Positions 46,079 to 54,713 of a stretch of 64,000 nucleotides of DNA are shown here, one piece after another. The notes beneath the pieces were generated by a model. The model ran no database searches. It was not told where the DNA came from and saw only the letters and a list, made by a program, of their open reading frames with translations. Origin of the DNA: Algoriphagus sp. PAP.12 (GTDB lineage Bacteria; Bacteroidota; Bacteroidia; Cytophagales; Cyclobacteriaceae); the NCBI RefSeq assembly GCF_026652115.1, contig NZ_JAPPSQ010000005.1, positions 186,001 through 250,000 on the forward strand, read 5' to 3'. Position numbers and translations under genes: made by a program. The stretch's first letter is position 1. Every line of letters starts with the position of its first letter.

Positions 46079-46086
46079 AAGCGCTT
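46079..46086. promoter_or_regulatory. LacI-type operator candidate at the TIM-barrel gene
   Basis: AAGCGCTT, a perfect CG-centred palindrome in the context TAAAAGCGCTTGAT, nearly the same as TAAAGCGCTTTGAT in front of the LacI-family gene. Confidence 0.45.
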
Positions 46087-46109
46087 GATCCTCATATCCT
46101 CCTATTAAT

Positions 46110-47318
46110 TTACAAAACTGTCAAGTCAGGGTTTCTAGGCCCGAAATGCTTCAACATCACGATAGGATCAGTTTTAGACATATTGGTAATTTTCACACCT
46201 GCTTTTGCCGCATCTTCAGACACGAAGTACTCATCATGAGTCAACTGACCAAAACGGATCAAAGCTGGAGTTTCAATATCCCAAGCACCCATTTTTCCGT
46301 AGCCCTGCATCATGATCATACCATAAGCTGCAGAATCTGTGATGGTCACTGTCTGACCAGGAAGAACTGTCAATTCCTTAGCTGAATAATCATGAGATCT
46401 ATAGCAAATCCAGTTTTCATGATATCCTGCGGTATGCATTTCATTGACATCAGATACTGGCTTAGGCTCCATGTAGTGATTATCCATCAAGTTTGGATTC
46501 ACATTGAGATCCCAATCAATCATCTCAACCAATAATTCATAATCTCCCCATCGATTTTTCGGAGTAGCATTCCATAGTAGTTCTTCTGGGATAATTGCCT
46601 CATTTACCAAAGATTGGTACATCGCAAAAATATCGGATGCCTTCTGAGGTTCATAAGTACAAAGGGAACCTGGGGCATGAAGCATCCCCGGAGGAACATC
46701 CCACCCTGTACCCGGTTGCAATCTAAAAGCTTGAGAATAATTGGTGATTTTATTATCGCCTTTATTGAAGTTTTTCAAACAATCTAAGATGATCTCTTTA
46801 CTCGTTCCTGGAGCTATCCCAAAGAAGGTATAGGGAAAATCTCCACCGTGATTGTTTAGCTGTGGTGGGAAATAATAAGCTTCTGGCTTTCCATTTTGAT
46901 TGGTCAACTTTCCAAATTCATCACTTGGGTGAATGTGATGCGGAAGCGGCCCCATGTTATCAAAAAACTTGGAATACATCGGCCAGGACTTGTATTGATC
47001 CCAAAGTCTAGATCCGATAATCTGAGCTCCTAATTCATCGATTGCATCTTTTAAAAGGAACAATTCGGTTTTACCTCCATCTTCATAGGCAATATGTGAA
47101 AGGCCTTCATTTTTGGAAGTCAAAGGACCATTTTCTGCAGGGGTAGTGGACGAAAACCAACGCTCGTCAATTCCTCCTCTTGCTCCACCTAGTGCATAAT
47201 AATCATCTGGATGCAGCTTTATTCTTCTTCCCGGCACACAAAAGGATCGGGGTACCCAAGTTGGGGTGAGTCTTAAAATTCCTTCCCCCTGCTCGAGGGC
47301 CTTTTTTGCTAAACTCAT
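46110..47318 (-). CDS. Cupin / class I mannose-6-phosphate isomerase-like protein
   Basis: 402 residues. The cupin metal motif is visible in PLPHHIHPSDEFGKL (about residues 125-139), and a second cupin with GTGWDVPPGMLHAPGSL follows near 225, in the style of class I phosphomannose isomerases. It is not a housekeeping ManA: the sequence between the motifs is unusual and the gene sits in a catabolic set. Likely an isomerase for a free or phosphorylated sugar intermediate; the substrate is not visible. It lies 79 bases downstream of the DUF4432 gene, same strand. Confidence 0.72.
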   Translation of the reverse strand: MSLAKKALEQGEGILRLTPTWVPRSFCVPGRRIKLHPDDYYALGGARGGIDERWFSSTTPAENGPLTSKNEGLSHIAYEDGGKTELFLLKDAIDELGAQIIGSRLWDQYKSWPMYSKFFDNMGPLPHHIHPSDEFGKLTNQNGKPEAYYFPPQLNNHGGDFPYTFFGIAPGTSKEIILDCLKNFNKGDNKITNYSQAFRLQPGTGWDVPPGMLHAPGSLCTYEPQKASDIFAMYQSLVNEAIIPEELLWNATPKNRWGDYELLVEMIDWDLNVNPNLMDNHYMEPKPVSDVNEMHTAGYHENWICYRSHDYSAKELTVLPGQTVTITDSAAYGMIMMQGYGKMGAWDIETPALIRFGQLTHDEYFVSEDAAKAGVKITNMSKTDPIVMLKHFGPRNPDLTVL

Positions 47319-47397
47319 GGTAATGGTTATTAGATTTTTGAGTTATTATTATTGAAAAATTGAACTTAGGGAAATCACCCCTTGGCCAATTTATTTA

Positions 47398-48453
47398 CTA
47401 GTTAAATTCTTTCACTTCTTCTCCAGTTAACACTTCCAACTTCAGATTATAGGTCCTCTTTTCTCCAGGCTCAAGGAGGATCAAGCTCCCATTCTCTCTT
47501 GCATTTTTCTGACCTATCGGTGGGTGAGTAGCTGGCTCTAATGCCGTCACATATTCCCCTTTCCCCCAATGCTGCCAATTGATTAACCAAGGCAACTGAT
47601 TCTTAGAAAAAGTGATTTTCAATGCCAAACCCAAATCGTCATTGGCATAACCACAAACAACTGTTCCTCTAGAATCAGCATTTGGATCTATAAAAGCCAC
47701 ATCTTCTCCAAAACCAGCATGCTCATCCATTGGAGGCGCGCATCTGGTAAATTCATGTTTTATATTAAACTGGGTATTGTTTGCATCTGTCGCCTTAGGC
47801 TTCTTCTCCCCTTTCCAAATGATCCTCGTTCCTTCATCGATCAAAGGCCAACCACAATTGATATGGTACAAAAGCATATGAGGTGCTTTCTGATTTCCTA
47901 GATTAGCCACAGTATCCTGTATCTGAATCTCCGCACTTCCAATTCTACCAGAAATCTTCCTGGTCATTTCCAAATGAGGTCCAAAAGTGGAAGATTCTCT
48001 GACTTTAGCTACGATCTCAAAATCAAGATCCCCAGAATGGATATCTGGTTGTTTGATAGTCACTAATTCTGCAGGAGTATTCGAATATTTACCATGTAAT
48101 CCTTTGGCACCACTTTCATCTTCATTTGGCGGACCGGCATTGGACAAACCACAGGTGGTAAAAAGTCCGCCAGCAAATGTTCTAAGCCATTCAATGCCCT
48201 TGTCAGAGAATGGCTGTGGGGAAGCAACTCCATTATGTGAGATCCAGGCAAGGCTATGTTCATTATAAAAAGCATCTACGATGTCCATCCCTCTATCAAG
48301 GACCAACTTGTACCGTAAACCAGTCCCGGTATTTATCCAGGCAATCCGTGTTCCTCGACCTAATCCATTGTCTAAAACGGAGGTTTCGATGCCTCCCAAC
48401 TGCTGAAAGTTGGATATTTTATATTTCCAATTGGATACTTTGCCGAGGTTCAT
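47398..48453 (-). CDS. DUF4432 aldose-1-epimerase-like protein
   Basis: 351 residues of the galactose-mutarotase beta-sandwich superfamily, DUF4432 branch. Hallmarks are LDRGMDIVDAFY near residue 50, AGGLFTTCGLSNAG near 92 and LLYHINCGWPLIDEG near 195, whose His is the expected catalytic residue, with the Glu of VTALEPATHPPIG near 310. Probable role: mutarotation or epimerisation of an imported sugar before the dehydrogenase or isomerase steps. It is the first gene of the minus-strand sugar set. Confidence 0.82.
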   Translation of the reverse strand: MNLGKVSNWKYKISNFQQLGGIETSVLDNGLGRGTRIAWINTGTGLRYKLVLDRGMDIVDAFYNEHSLAWISHNGVASPQPFSDKGIEWLRTFAGGLFTTCGLSNAGPPNEDESGAKGLHGKYSNTPAELVTIKQPDIHSGDLDFEIVAKVRESSTFGPHLEMTRKISGRIGSAEIQIQDTVANLGNQKAPHMLLYHINCGWPLIDEGTRIIWKGEKKPKATDANNTQFNIKHEFTRCAPPMDEHAGFGEDVAFIDPNADSRGTVVCGYANDDLGLALKITFSKNQLPWLINWQHWGKGEYVTALEPATHPPIGQKNARENGSLILLEPGEKRTYNLKLEVLTGEEVKEFN

Positions 48454-48809
48454 TTTGGGTATAGTAGAATAAGTTAAACCTATAAAAATGCCTTCCAGAG
48501 TCCATCCTGCTGTATCAGGACAGAACTTGGATTGAATTTTAAAAGTTAAAAAATGAGGGGAATAAAATTCTGCCGTTGATCAAAAAAATCATGAAGTAAA
48601 ACGAACTCCTCCTGCAATTTGGAATAATCTACTTTTGATTGAATATTCCCAATACAAAAAGCTTTTTTATCAAATAAATAACCAGTATAACTAGCTTATT
48701 ATCAGTTATTTTAGTAAAATAATCAACTTTTATCCTCAGGAACCATACTAGAATTTTTATGTATTCCGAAAGGATAGGCAAATACATTTTTCAACAAAAT
48801 TTTAAAGCC
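48454..48809. other. Divergent intergenic region, 356 bases
   Basis: Spacer between the DUF4432 gene (minus) and the M23 gene (plus). It holds a CATCCTG...CAGGACA site (48,503-48,522) and a TACTTTTG -7-like element at 48,630-48,637 (plus strand, no good -33). The frame of the M23 gene is open back to an ATG at 48,759. I see nothing else. Confidence 0.5.
48503..48522. promoter_or_regulatory. CAGGACA-type operator candidate upstream of the DUF4432 gene
   Basis: CATCCTG (48,503-48,509) and CAGGACA (48,516-48,522) form an inverted pair, TCCTG-N6-CAGGA, 50 bases upstream of the DUF4432 ATG. The second half is followed by GAA, as at the susC promoter. Confidence 0.35.
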
Positions 48810-50975
48810 ATGTCCAAAAAAAGAACAAACCCAAAAATCCGATTAAACCCGGAACAAACTAACATCAAGCCCACTAGGATTGTCAGTAAACCTACTCAAG
48901 CCTCACAGGAAAAAAAGGCAATCAGGGTCAGTACAGAAAAAATCAAAAGCGTTCGTCCGATCAGGAAATTTACCGTTGGATCAGTAACTTCTATTTGGCA
49001 CGATTCAGAAGAAGAAATCAAACCAAGGAACTTACAACTTTCTGAGTTCAAGTTTGAAAGGGTCTTAAAAATGTCAGCGAGCTCACCAAAAATCGGCGTC
49101 AGTTTTGAACCTATGGAAGGCGAGGATATTGTATATCATCTTACTCCAGGATTTACAAGTCAGGCCCCGTGGCAATGCCAAGTTTCAGTCAGGGCTTATA
49201 TTCATAACCAAGAAAGCCAGTCATTAGATCTGGATCAAGTCGTGTTTGAATATAAACTCGGAAGTCAAGTCATTAAAAAAACGGTATTTCTTCCTTCTGA
49301 TCAATTAACAATTAACGCCAATCAATTGCGAACTTGGCAGAATAGTAGGGAATACCATGAAAATGGTGATGTGATATTTATAGAAGCTCCTTTTCCCACT
49401 TCCTTAAAAATCAGCTTCAAATTCAAAGGATTTGCCTCCTCTGTTTCATTCACCAAAAAACTAAAGCCATACCCTTTATCTTTTGCTTTTCCATTTGAGA
49501 CATCTGAATTTGATGAAAATGAATTTGTTACGGGATATTCCATGCACGGTGGTGGGGACCAGGTTTTCGCCTATGATTTGGGTGTTAACAAATATGACTC
49601 TGGCTGGAAATATCTAGTCAAAGGAAAAGACGGTACCGAAAATGACCATTTTTTGATCTGGGGAAAGCAGGTCAGAGCTATGGAAGATGGCGTGGTCATG
49701 CATTTTGAAAACAACATCCCTAATAATTGGGCTCCCTACCCTCCCAATAAATCAGATGAATTTTATGAAGACCTTGGAAACAAGCAAAAAGATGAACTCT
49801 GGGGATCCTTTGATTATGGAGGAAGTGGAAATCATCTCTATATCCGCCATGGGAATGTTGTTGCTCTGTATGCGCATATGATAAAAGGAAGCATCAAAAA
49901 TGAGTTTCTTAAAGTCGGTGCAACAGTAAAAAAAGGGCAAGTATTGGGAAAAAGCGGTAATTCAGGTAGCTCTAGCGGTCCTCATCTTCATGTTCATATC
50001 AAAACATTTGATAAAGCTGATGATCCCGAGAGCGGAAAATTCAGACCCTTGCTCTTTAATACCGGCTATGTAATCGGGACAAGTGATTATCCAAAGCCTG
50101 ATTCCAATATCAATTGGTCCAAATTGAATGGGCTCGGAATACCCGGTCAAAAAAGTAAATCTTGCTTTATCAGTACAAAGCACCCCTATTGCGAATATCC
50201 AACCAATTGGGGAGAAGTTTGCCGATTTGGCGTACCCTTAGAAAGTTACCAAAAAGTATTTGATGGAATCTGGACCTGTGGGTACTACCCAATCTGGGTA
50301 GATGGGTATGAAGTCAACGGCAGGACCTACTTCAATGTCATTTTTAGACAAAGTAAAAACCTCTCTTGGGCAGCAAGACATCATATGACTGGAACTGGCT
50401 ACCAGAAAGAATATGATAAATTTAAAGATGCCGGCTATAGATTAATCCATGTCAATTCCTACATGAGCGCTGGACAAATCAAATATGCGGCGATTTGGGT
50501 TCATGGGAAGGGCAATTTAAGATTGGCCTACCATGGAAGATCACTAAAATGGCATGAGGACAATTTCCAGACTCACATAGGACAAGGACTGGTTCCTATT
50601 AATGTTTCTTGTGTAAAGTCAGGAAACACAACCTATGTCACAGCTTTATGGGAAAAGATTAAAACCGGAGGCTTTTATTTAAGACCAGTGATGTCTTTGA
50701 ATGATTTCAAAGTTGCCTTCAACGATTACACGAATAAGAAAAAATTCAAGTTGGTGTATTTGGACGCTTATTTAGTGGGAAACCAACCCATGCTTAGTGG
50801 TATTTGGTATAAAAATGTAGACAACTACAATGCCTGGTATGAGAAATACAACCTAAGCTCCACTGAGTTTCAAAATGAATATAACCATTTCTTAAACAAT
50901 GGTTATCTAACTCGAGTCATTGCTGGATATGAACAAAATAATGAAGCAAGATTTGAGGGGATTTGGTCGAAATAA
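48810..50975 (+). CDS. M23-family peptidase-like protein with C-terminal bacterial tandem repeats, no signal peptide
   Basis: 721 residues from the ATG at 48,810; an alternative ATG at 48,759 adds 17. Neither start gives a signal peptide: the N terminus is very basic. Residues ~85-235 form a beta domain. The M23 (lysostaphin-type) zinc site is present: HGGGDQVFAYDLG and SSSGPHLHVHIK, with VVALYAHMIKG between. From about residue 455 there are four to five repeats of ~50 residues of the bacterial tandem repeat domain 1 type, each with a GYRLIHVNSYM-like strand and an aromatic AIW or GIW end. Probably a cell-wall-active effector or surface enzyme exported by an unknown route. Confidence 0.75.
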   Translation: MSKKRTNPKIRLNPEQTNIKPTRIVSKPTQASQEKKAIRVSTEKIKSVRPIRKFTVGSVTSIWHDSEEEIKPRNLQLSEFKFERVLKMSASSPKIGVSFEPMEGEDIVYHLTPGFTSQAPWQCQVSVRAYIHNQESQSLDLDQVVFEYKLGSQVIKKTVFLPSDQLTINANQLRTWQNSREYHENGDVIFIEAPFPTSLKISFKFKGFASSVSFTKKLKPYPLSFAFPFETSEFDENEFVTGYSMHGGGDQVFAYDLGVNKYDSGWKYLVKGKDGTENDHFLIWGKQVRAMEDGVVMHFENNIPNNWAPYPPNKSDEFYEDLGNKQKDELWGSFDYGGSGNHLYIRHGNVVALYAHMIKGSIKNEFLKVGATVKKGQVLGKSGNSGSSSGPHLHVHIKTFDKADDPESGKFRPLLFNTGYVIGTSDYPKPDSNINWSKLNGLGIPGQKSKSCFISTKHPYCEYPTNWGEVCRFGVPLESYQKVFDGIWTCGYYPIWVDGYEVNGRTYFNVIFRQSKNLSWAARHHMTGTGYQKEYDKFKDAGYRLIHVNSYMSAGQIKYAAIWVHGKGNLRLAYHGRSLKWHEDNFQTHIGQGLVPINVSCVKSGNTTYVTALWEKIKTGGFYLRPVMSLNDFKVAFNDYTNKKKFKLVYLDAYLVGNQPMLSGIWYKNVDNYNAWYEKYNLSSTEFQNEYNHFLNNGYLTRVIAGYEQNNEARFEGIWSK

Positions 50976-50980
50976 TCAAA

Positions 50981-51006
50981 AAAGGCTGGTCGATTGACCA
51001 GCCTTT
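50981..51006. terminator. Bidirectional terminator
   Basis: Perfect 11-bp stem AAAGGCTGGTC / GACCAGCCTTT with loop GATT, between the convergent M23 and DUF1080 genes. Confidence 0.9.
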
Positions 51007-51010
51007 ATTT

Positions 51011-51817
51011 TTACAATTTTTTCAATTGAATATCCTTGAATTTCACTGTCATCGGTGGGCCCACGTGAACCTGCATCCCCAATAACCCTTTGAGCATTCG
51101 GTTCTTCTCATCGTCGTCATGTACTTCACTCATTAAAGTTCCATTTACATAATGCTTCATGACATTTCCTTTGACTACCAAATGAATTGAATTCCACTCT
51201 CCAGGCTTGATTAGTTTTCCCAATTCTTCACGATCCCCCAGCTCCTCAGTTACATGGAGGCCTTTCCATGCATTTCTTTCGACATATTCTCTCACTGTCA
51301 TTCCATCAGGCTGAGAGGTGATTTCAGTCTTTTGACCTCTATAGGCCAAAGTTGTTCTTTTTCTCTCTTCATAATTCTGACCAGTGTATCGATTTGCAGC
51401 ATCGATATCTGCTTGATAACCTCTCAATGCATAAGGAACCTCAGTAAATCTATCACTTCTATACTGAACACCTGAGTTACCAACTTCAGTAATCCAATAA
51501 TCCAATTTCAACTCAAAGTCCCCTACTTCACCACCTTTCCAAATGATGAAAGTATTGCTCTTAAGTAAAGTTTCTGGGGTGACTTCACCGACAATTGCAC
51601 CGTCTTTGGCAGACCAATAAACCGGATCATATTCCCAATCACTTAAATCTTTTCCGTTGAAAATAGGCTCAAAGTCGGCCTCTTCCAACAAAGGATCTTT
51701 CGCATACCTTGGACCTTGTTTTTCGGGAATTGATGCAAAATCCACCAAATAACCAAACAACATTAATAGACCTATCGCCTCTACGAATAAATATTTTTTA
51801 AAGAAATTCAATTTCAT
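51011..51817 (-). CDS. DUF1080 (3-keto-disaccharide hydrolase family) protein
   Basis: 268 residues with an N-terminal hydrophobic export segment (about residues 10-28). The LamG-like beta-sandwich shows the family start FEPIFNGKDLSDWEYD and the conserved GNSGVQYRSD and GEWNSIHLVVKGN stretches. Members of this family cleave 3-keto-glucosides formed by a dehydrogenase. Its ATG overlaps the stop of the cytochrome-containing dehydrogenase-like gene by 4 bases, which supports a joint role in oxidative glycoside cleavage. The substrate is not known. Confidence 0.88.
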   Translation of the reverse strand: MKLNFFKKYLFVEAIGLLMLFGYLVDFASIPEKQGPRYAKDPLLEEADFEPIFNGKDLSDWEYDPVYWSAKDGAIVGEVTPETLLKSNTFIIWKGGEVGDFELKLDYWITEVGNSGVQYRSDRFTEVPYALRGYQADIDAANRYTGQNYEERKRTTLAYRGQKTEITSQPDGMTVREYVERNAWKGLHVTEELGDREELGKLIKPGEWNSIHLVVKGNVMKHYVNGTLMSEVHDDDEKNRMLKGLLGMQVHVGPPMTVKFKDIQLKKL

Positions 51818-54504
51818 TTTTCTGCTGTTGCATCGTTTTGAAACACCTCATTGTTTTCATTACCACCTGAAATTAGGTAGGCCATTAAGTCTTTCAACTC
51901 CTCTTCATTCAGTCTATTGATCAATCCTGGCAACATGATAGAAACATCTGATTCTTTAGCAAGTGTCACAGTATTCTTAGGTACAGTTCTGATAGTCTCT
52001 GGAGCGAATGGGTTTTGTGAGATGTAATAATTCGTATCATCTTGATCGATCATTCTACCCACGATAGATCCTCCATCTTTCAACTCAAGAACTGTTGCTT
52101 CATATTGCTCTGAAATCGTCTTGCTTGGCTCTATAGTCGCCTCCAAAATATCTTTTTTGGAGAATCGAGTTCCCAATTGAGTCAAGTCTGGACCAATGAT
52201 TCCTCCTTCTCCGCCCATAGTATGGCAGGAAGAACAAAGAGTAGCTTGAAACATTGCTTTACCTCTTTCAAAATTCCTACCAGAAAGAACTTCAACCACT
52301 GGTTCTGCCTCCTCTACAGTCCATCTTCTTCCTGGTCCTTCCGGTTGAATTCCTGTATTAGCAATATCATTGCCGTTAGAAGTCAACAATGCTGCACCTG
52401 ACATTTCATCATATTTGGCAAAATCAGCCTGGGCAACATGTTCTAAAGCCATTTTTCTAGCTCTATCAATAAAGCCAACATAACTTCTTCCTCCTTTGTA
52501 TTTGAAAGCATCTTTGATCCAAGTGAAATATTCCTCCCTCATTTCCGGCGTCCAGCCATGGTCAGCTCCACCCAAAACTACAGCAAAATATGTCTGCTGG
52601 GCTGGTGGAACATTCGCCAACATATTGGCGATATCCATTCCATATTGAGGATTTCTAAATACCAAATCAGATGAGGAGGTAAAGGTTTTTTGATATTCCG
52701 CATCATCTTTAGCGGTCTCCAATAATGCCAAAGTTTTCTTAACAGCATCAGGAGCATCCAAATGGGTTAACAGAACTGCCAATGATCTATCCAACATATT
52801 GTCATTGGAGGGGAAGTTAGGGTCCAAATAGGCAACCAAGTCAGATTTAACTGGGTTTGCTGCTGCATCATGACGATACAAAGTCACCTCTATCGTTCTT
52901 AACAAATCTTGCTTTTCCTTGTCAGACAATGAGGAGTAATCAATCTCCATCAAAGACTTCAACATCGGAACCACATCGGCATTACTTCCATGTCTTGCTA
53001 AAGCCAGAGCTGCTTGGGTCTTTTTCACCGCATTGGTCTCAGCGATTGCTTTATCTTTCCAACTTGCAACTGGTTGATGCTCGAGCGCAATTCTTGCTGC
53101 ATATTGAACGAAACGATCTTTGTTGTCCAAGTTATTCCATGCCATTTCCAATCCTTCTGAAGGAGCCCCATCAACATGATAGCTTTCCAGTTCTCTTCTG
53201 ATTTTAGCTTCCTCCGGCATATCAGCCATGGTCAATGGCTTATAAGTATCAATATCTCCCTTATAGTAAACTCTGTACAAGTCAGACTCCAATCTTCTAC
53301 CTCCCGTCGCGAAATACATTGCCCCATCAGGGCCTATTGTACCATCAGTCAAAGGAAGAGGAGATCCAGAAATAAACTCTTCTGCTTTTGCATCATAAGT
53401 ACCTCCATTTGGTGTCAAATGCATCGCATAAATAATCCCAAAACTCCAGTCAAAAGCATATAGTGCTCTTTTATACTTATCAGGGAAATTAGCTTCCGTT
53501 CCAAACATCACGTTGGTAGGAGAACCTTGCCCTATATTCACCAAAGCAGGTAGGTTGTCTGGATAGTTCGGAGACCACTTAGAGTCGCCTGTTCTCCATC
53601 CAAATTCAGCGCCACTTGGTACATGAAGAATTCTGGTTGGTCTATACCAAGGCATTCCGAAATCCCATTCCATATCAGAATCATAGGTAAATAAATCTCC
53701 TACTTCATTGAATGCAATATCAAACTCATTTCGAAATCCGGCTGCGATCAACTCCCAATCTTTACCTTCTGGATCAATTTTGGCAATCCATCCACCGGGT
53801 GCCATTCTACTATTTGCATGACCTCTTGGGTCTTTGATCAATGGGAAAAGATTATCCTCATCCCAAACCTTAGGAAGTCTATATCGATTCATCTCTGGAA
53901 CATCCACATGGTTACCTGCAGAAAGCACAATAGATTTACCATCAGGTGTCAATTTCATAGAGTGAGGGCCATGTTCTCCAGGTGAACCTTCGAGTGTTCT
54001 AATAGTTGAAACAGTCTCAAATTGATCATCGCCATCCAAATCCTGAATCCTATACAAACCTGTATTTTTCTCGAAAATCTGATTGGAATGATGGTTTACC
54101 ATCACGTACAAAGAGTTGAATGCATAGAGCAAACCTTGGGCATAACCCATCCCCACTTGAGGCTCATCTACTCCACCAATGATCAGCTTTTCAACCTTCG
54201 GTTTTACCGTAGAATCAGAACCAATTGGAGGCAACTCCAATCTATAAAGGAAGCCATATTGATCAGCCGTGATCATTCTTCCTTTATCGTCAAACGTCAT
54301 GGCTACCCATGACCCTTGATCATTTTCTCCCGGGCTATATAATAGCTCTGCCTCAAAGCCATCGGGAAGTTTTAACTTATCTATTTTAGGATTTCCGGTC
54401 AGCTTTCTGCCAGACGATTCTTCTTCGCTTTTTTCACAAGCAGTAGCCAAAACCATCACACCCAGCAAGACTGCGATCGATTTAGGGATTTTTTTCAAAA
54501 ACAT
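51814..54504 (-). CDS. PVC-type membrane-bound dehydrogenase-like lipoprotein with cytochrome c domain
   Basis: 896 residues. Lipoprotein signal LGVMVLATAC, Cys23. Residues ~40-430 form a PQQ/sorbosone-dehydrogenase-like propeller (GFEAELLYSPG, FRNEFDIAFNEVGDLFTYDSDMEWDFG in two strands, DGTIGPDGAMYFATGG). A helical HEAT-like region lies at ~450-700. A cytochrome c domain has the heme motif CSSCH at 757-761 and a likely Met ligand in SIMLPGLINRL. It probably oxidises a sugar in the periplasm and passes electrons through heme. Translationally coupled to the DUF1080 gene. Confidence 0.88.
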   Translation of the reverse strand: MFLKKIPKSIAVLLGVMVLATACEKSEEESSGRKLTGNPKIDKLKLPDGFEAELLYSPGENDQGSWVAMTFDDKGRMITADQYGFLYRLELPPIGSDSTVKPKVEKLIIGGVDEPQVGMGYAQGLLYAFNSLYVMVNHHSNQIFEKNTGLYRIQDLDGDDQFETVSTIRTLEGSPGEHGPHSMKLTPDGKSIVLSAGNHVDVPEMNRYRLPKVWDEDNLFPLIKDPRGHANSRMAPGGWIAKIDPEGKDWELIAAGFRNEFDIAFNEVGDLFTYDSDMEWDFGMPWYRPTRILHVPSGAEFGWRTGDSKWSPNYPDNLPALVNIGQGSPTNVMFGTEANFPDKYKRALYAFDWSFGIIYAMHLTPNGGTYDAKAEEFISGSPLPLTDGTIGPDGAMYFATGGRRLESDLYRVYYKGDIDTYKPLTMADMPEEAKIRRELESYHVDGAPSEGLEMAWNNLDNKDRFVQYAARIALEHQPVASWKDKAIAETNAVKKTQAALALARHGSNADVVPMLKSLMEIDYSSLSDKEKQDLLRTIEVTLYRHDAAANPVKSDLVAYLDPNFPSNDNMLDRSLAVLLTHLDAPDAVKKTLALLETAKDDAEYQKTFTSSSDLVFRNPQYGMDIANMLANVPPAQQTYFAVVLGGADHGWTPEMREEYFTWIKDAFKYKGGRSYVGFIDRARKMALEHVAQADFAKYDEMSGAALLTSNGNDIANTGIQPEGPGRRWTVEEAEPVVEVLSGRNFERGKAMFQATLCSSCHTMGGEGGIIGPDLTQLGTRFSKKDILEATIEPSKTISEQYEATVLELKDGGSIVGRMIDQDDTNYYISQNPFAPETIRTVPKNTVTLAKESDVSIMLPGLINRLNEEELKDLMAYLISGGNENNEVFQNDATAEK

Positions 54505-54620
54505 ATATTTCAGATTTATTGCTTCAATTAAGGACTTCCGTTTCTAAAACAATTTGCAAAATATTTCAGGGTCAGGAGAGCCATTCACAAAGGCTATTTA
54601 CTACTTATCATTTTGTTTAC

Positions 54621-54636
54621 CATCCTGCCATATCTG
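54621..54636 (-). promoter_or_regulatory. Degenerate CAGGAYA direct-repeat site upstream of the CxxCH gene
   Basis: CATCCTG-CCA-TATCTG repeats the susC-promoter site CATCCTG-CCA-TATCCTG with one base missing, 116 bases upstream of the dehydrogenase-like gene and beyond the susD terminator. Confidence 0.4.
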
Positions 54637-54639
54637 CCA

Positions 54640-54690
54640 AAAAATAACCCAGATTCTCCAGAACTGACGAAAGTTCATTTGGAATCCGGG
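54640..54690 (-). terminator. Terminator of the susCD unit
   Basis: A long stem: outer arms CCCAGATTC (54,648-54,656) and GAATCCGGG (54,682-54,690) with one G:T pair, plus an inner GAACT/AGTTC stem. On the minus strand a T run follows. Confidence 0.75.
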
Positions 54691-54713
54691 CTATCTACAA
54701 ACAAAAAACCAGC

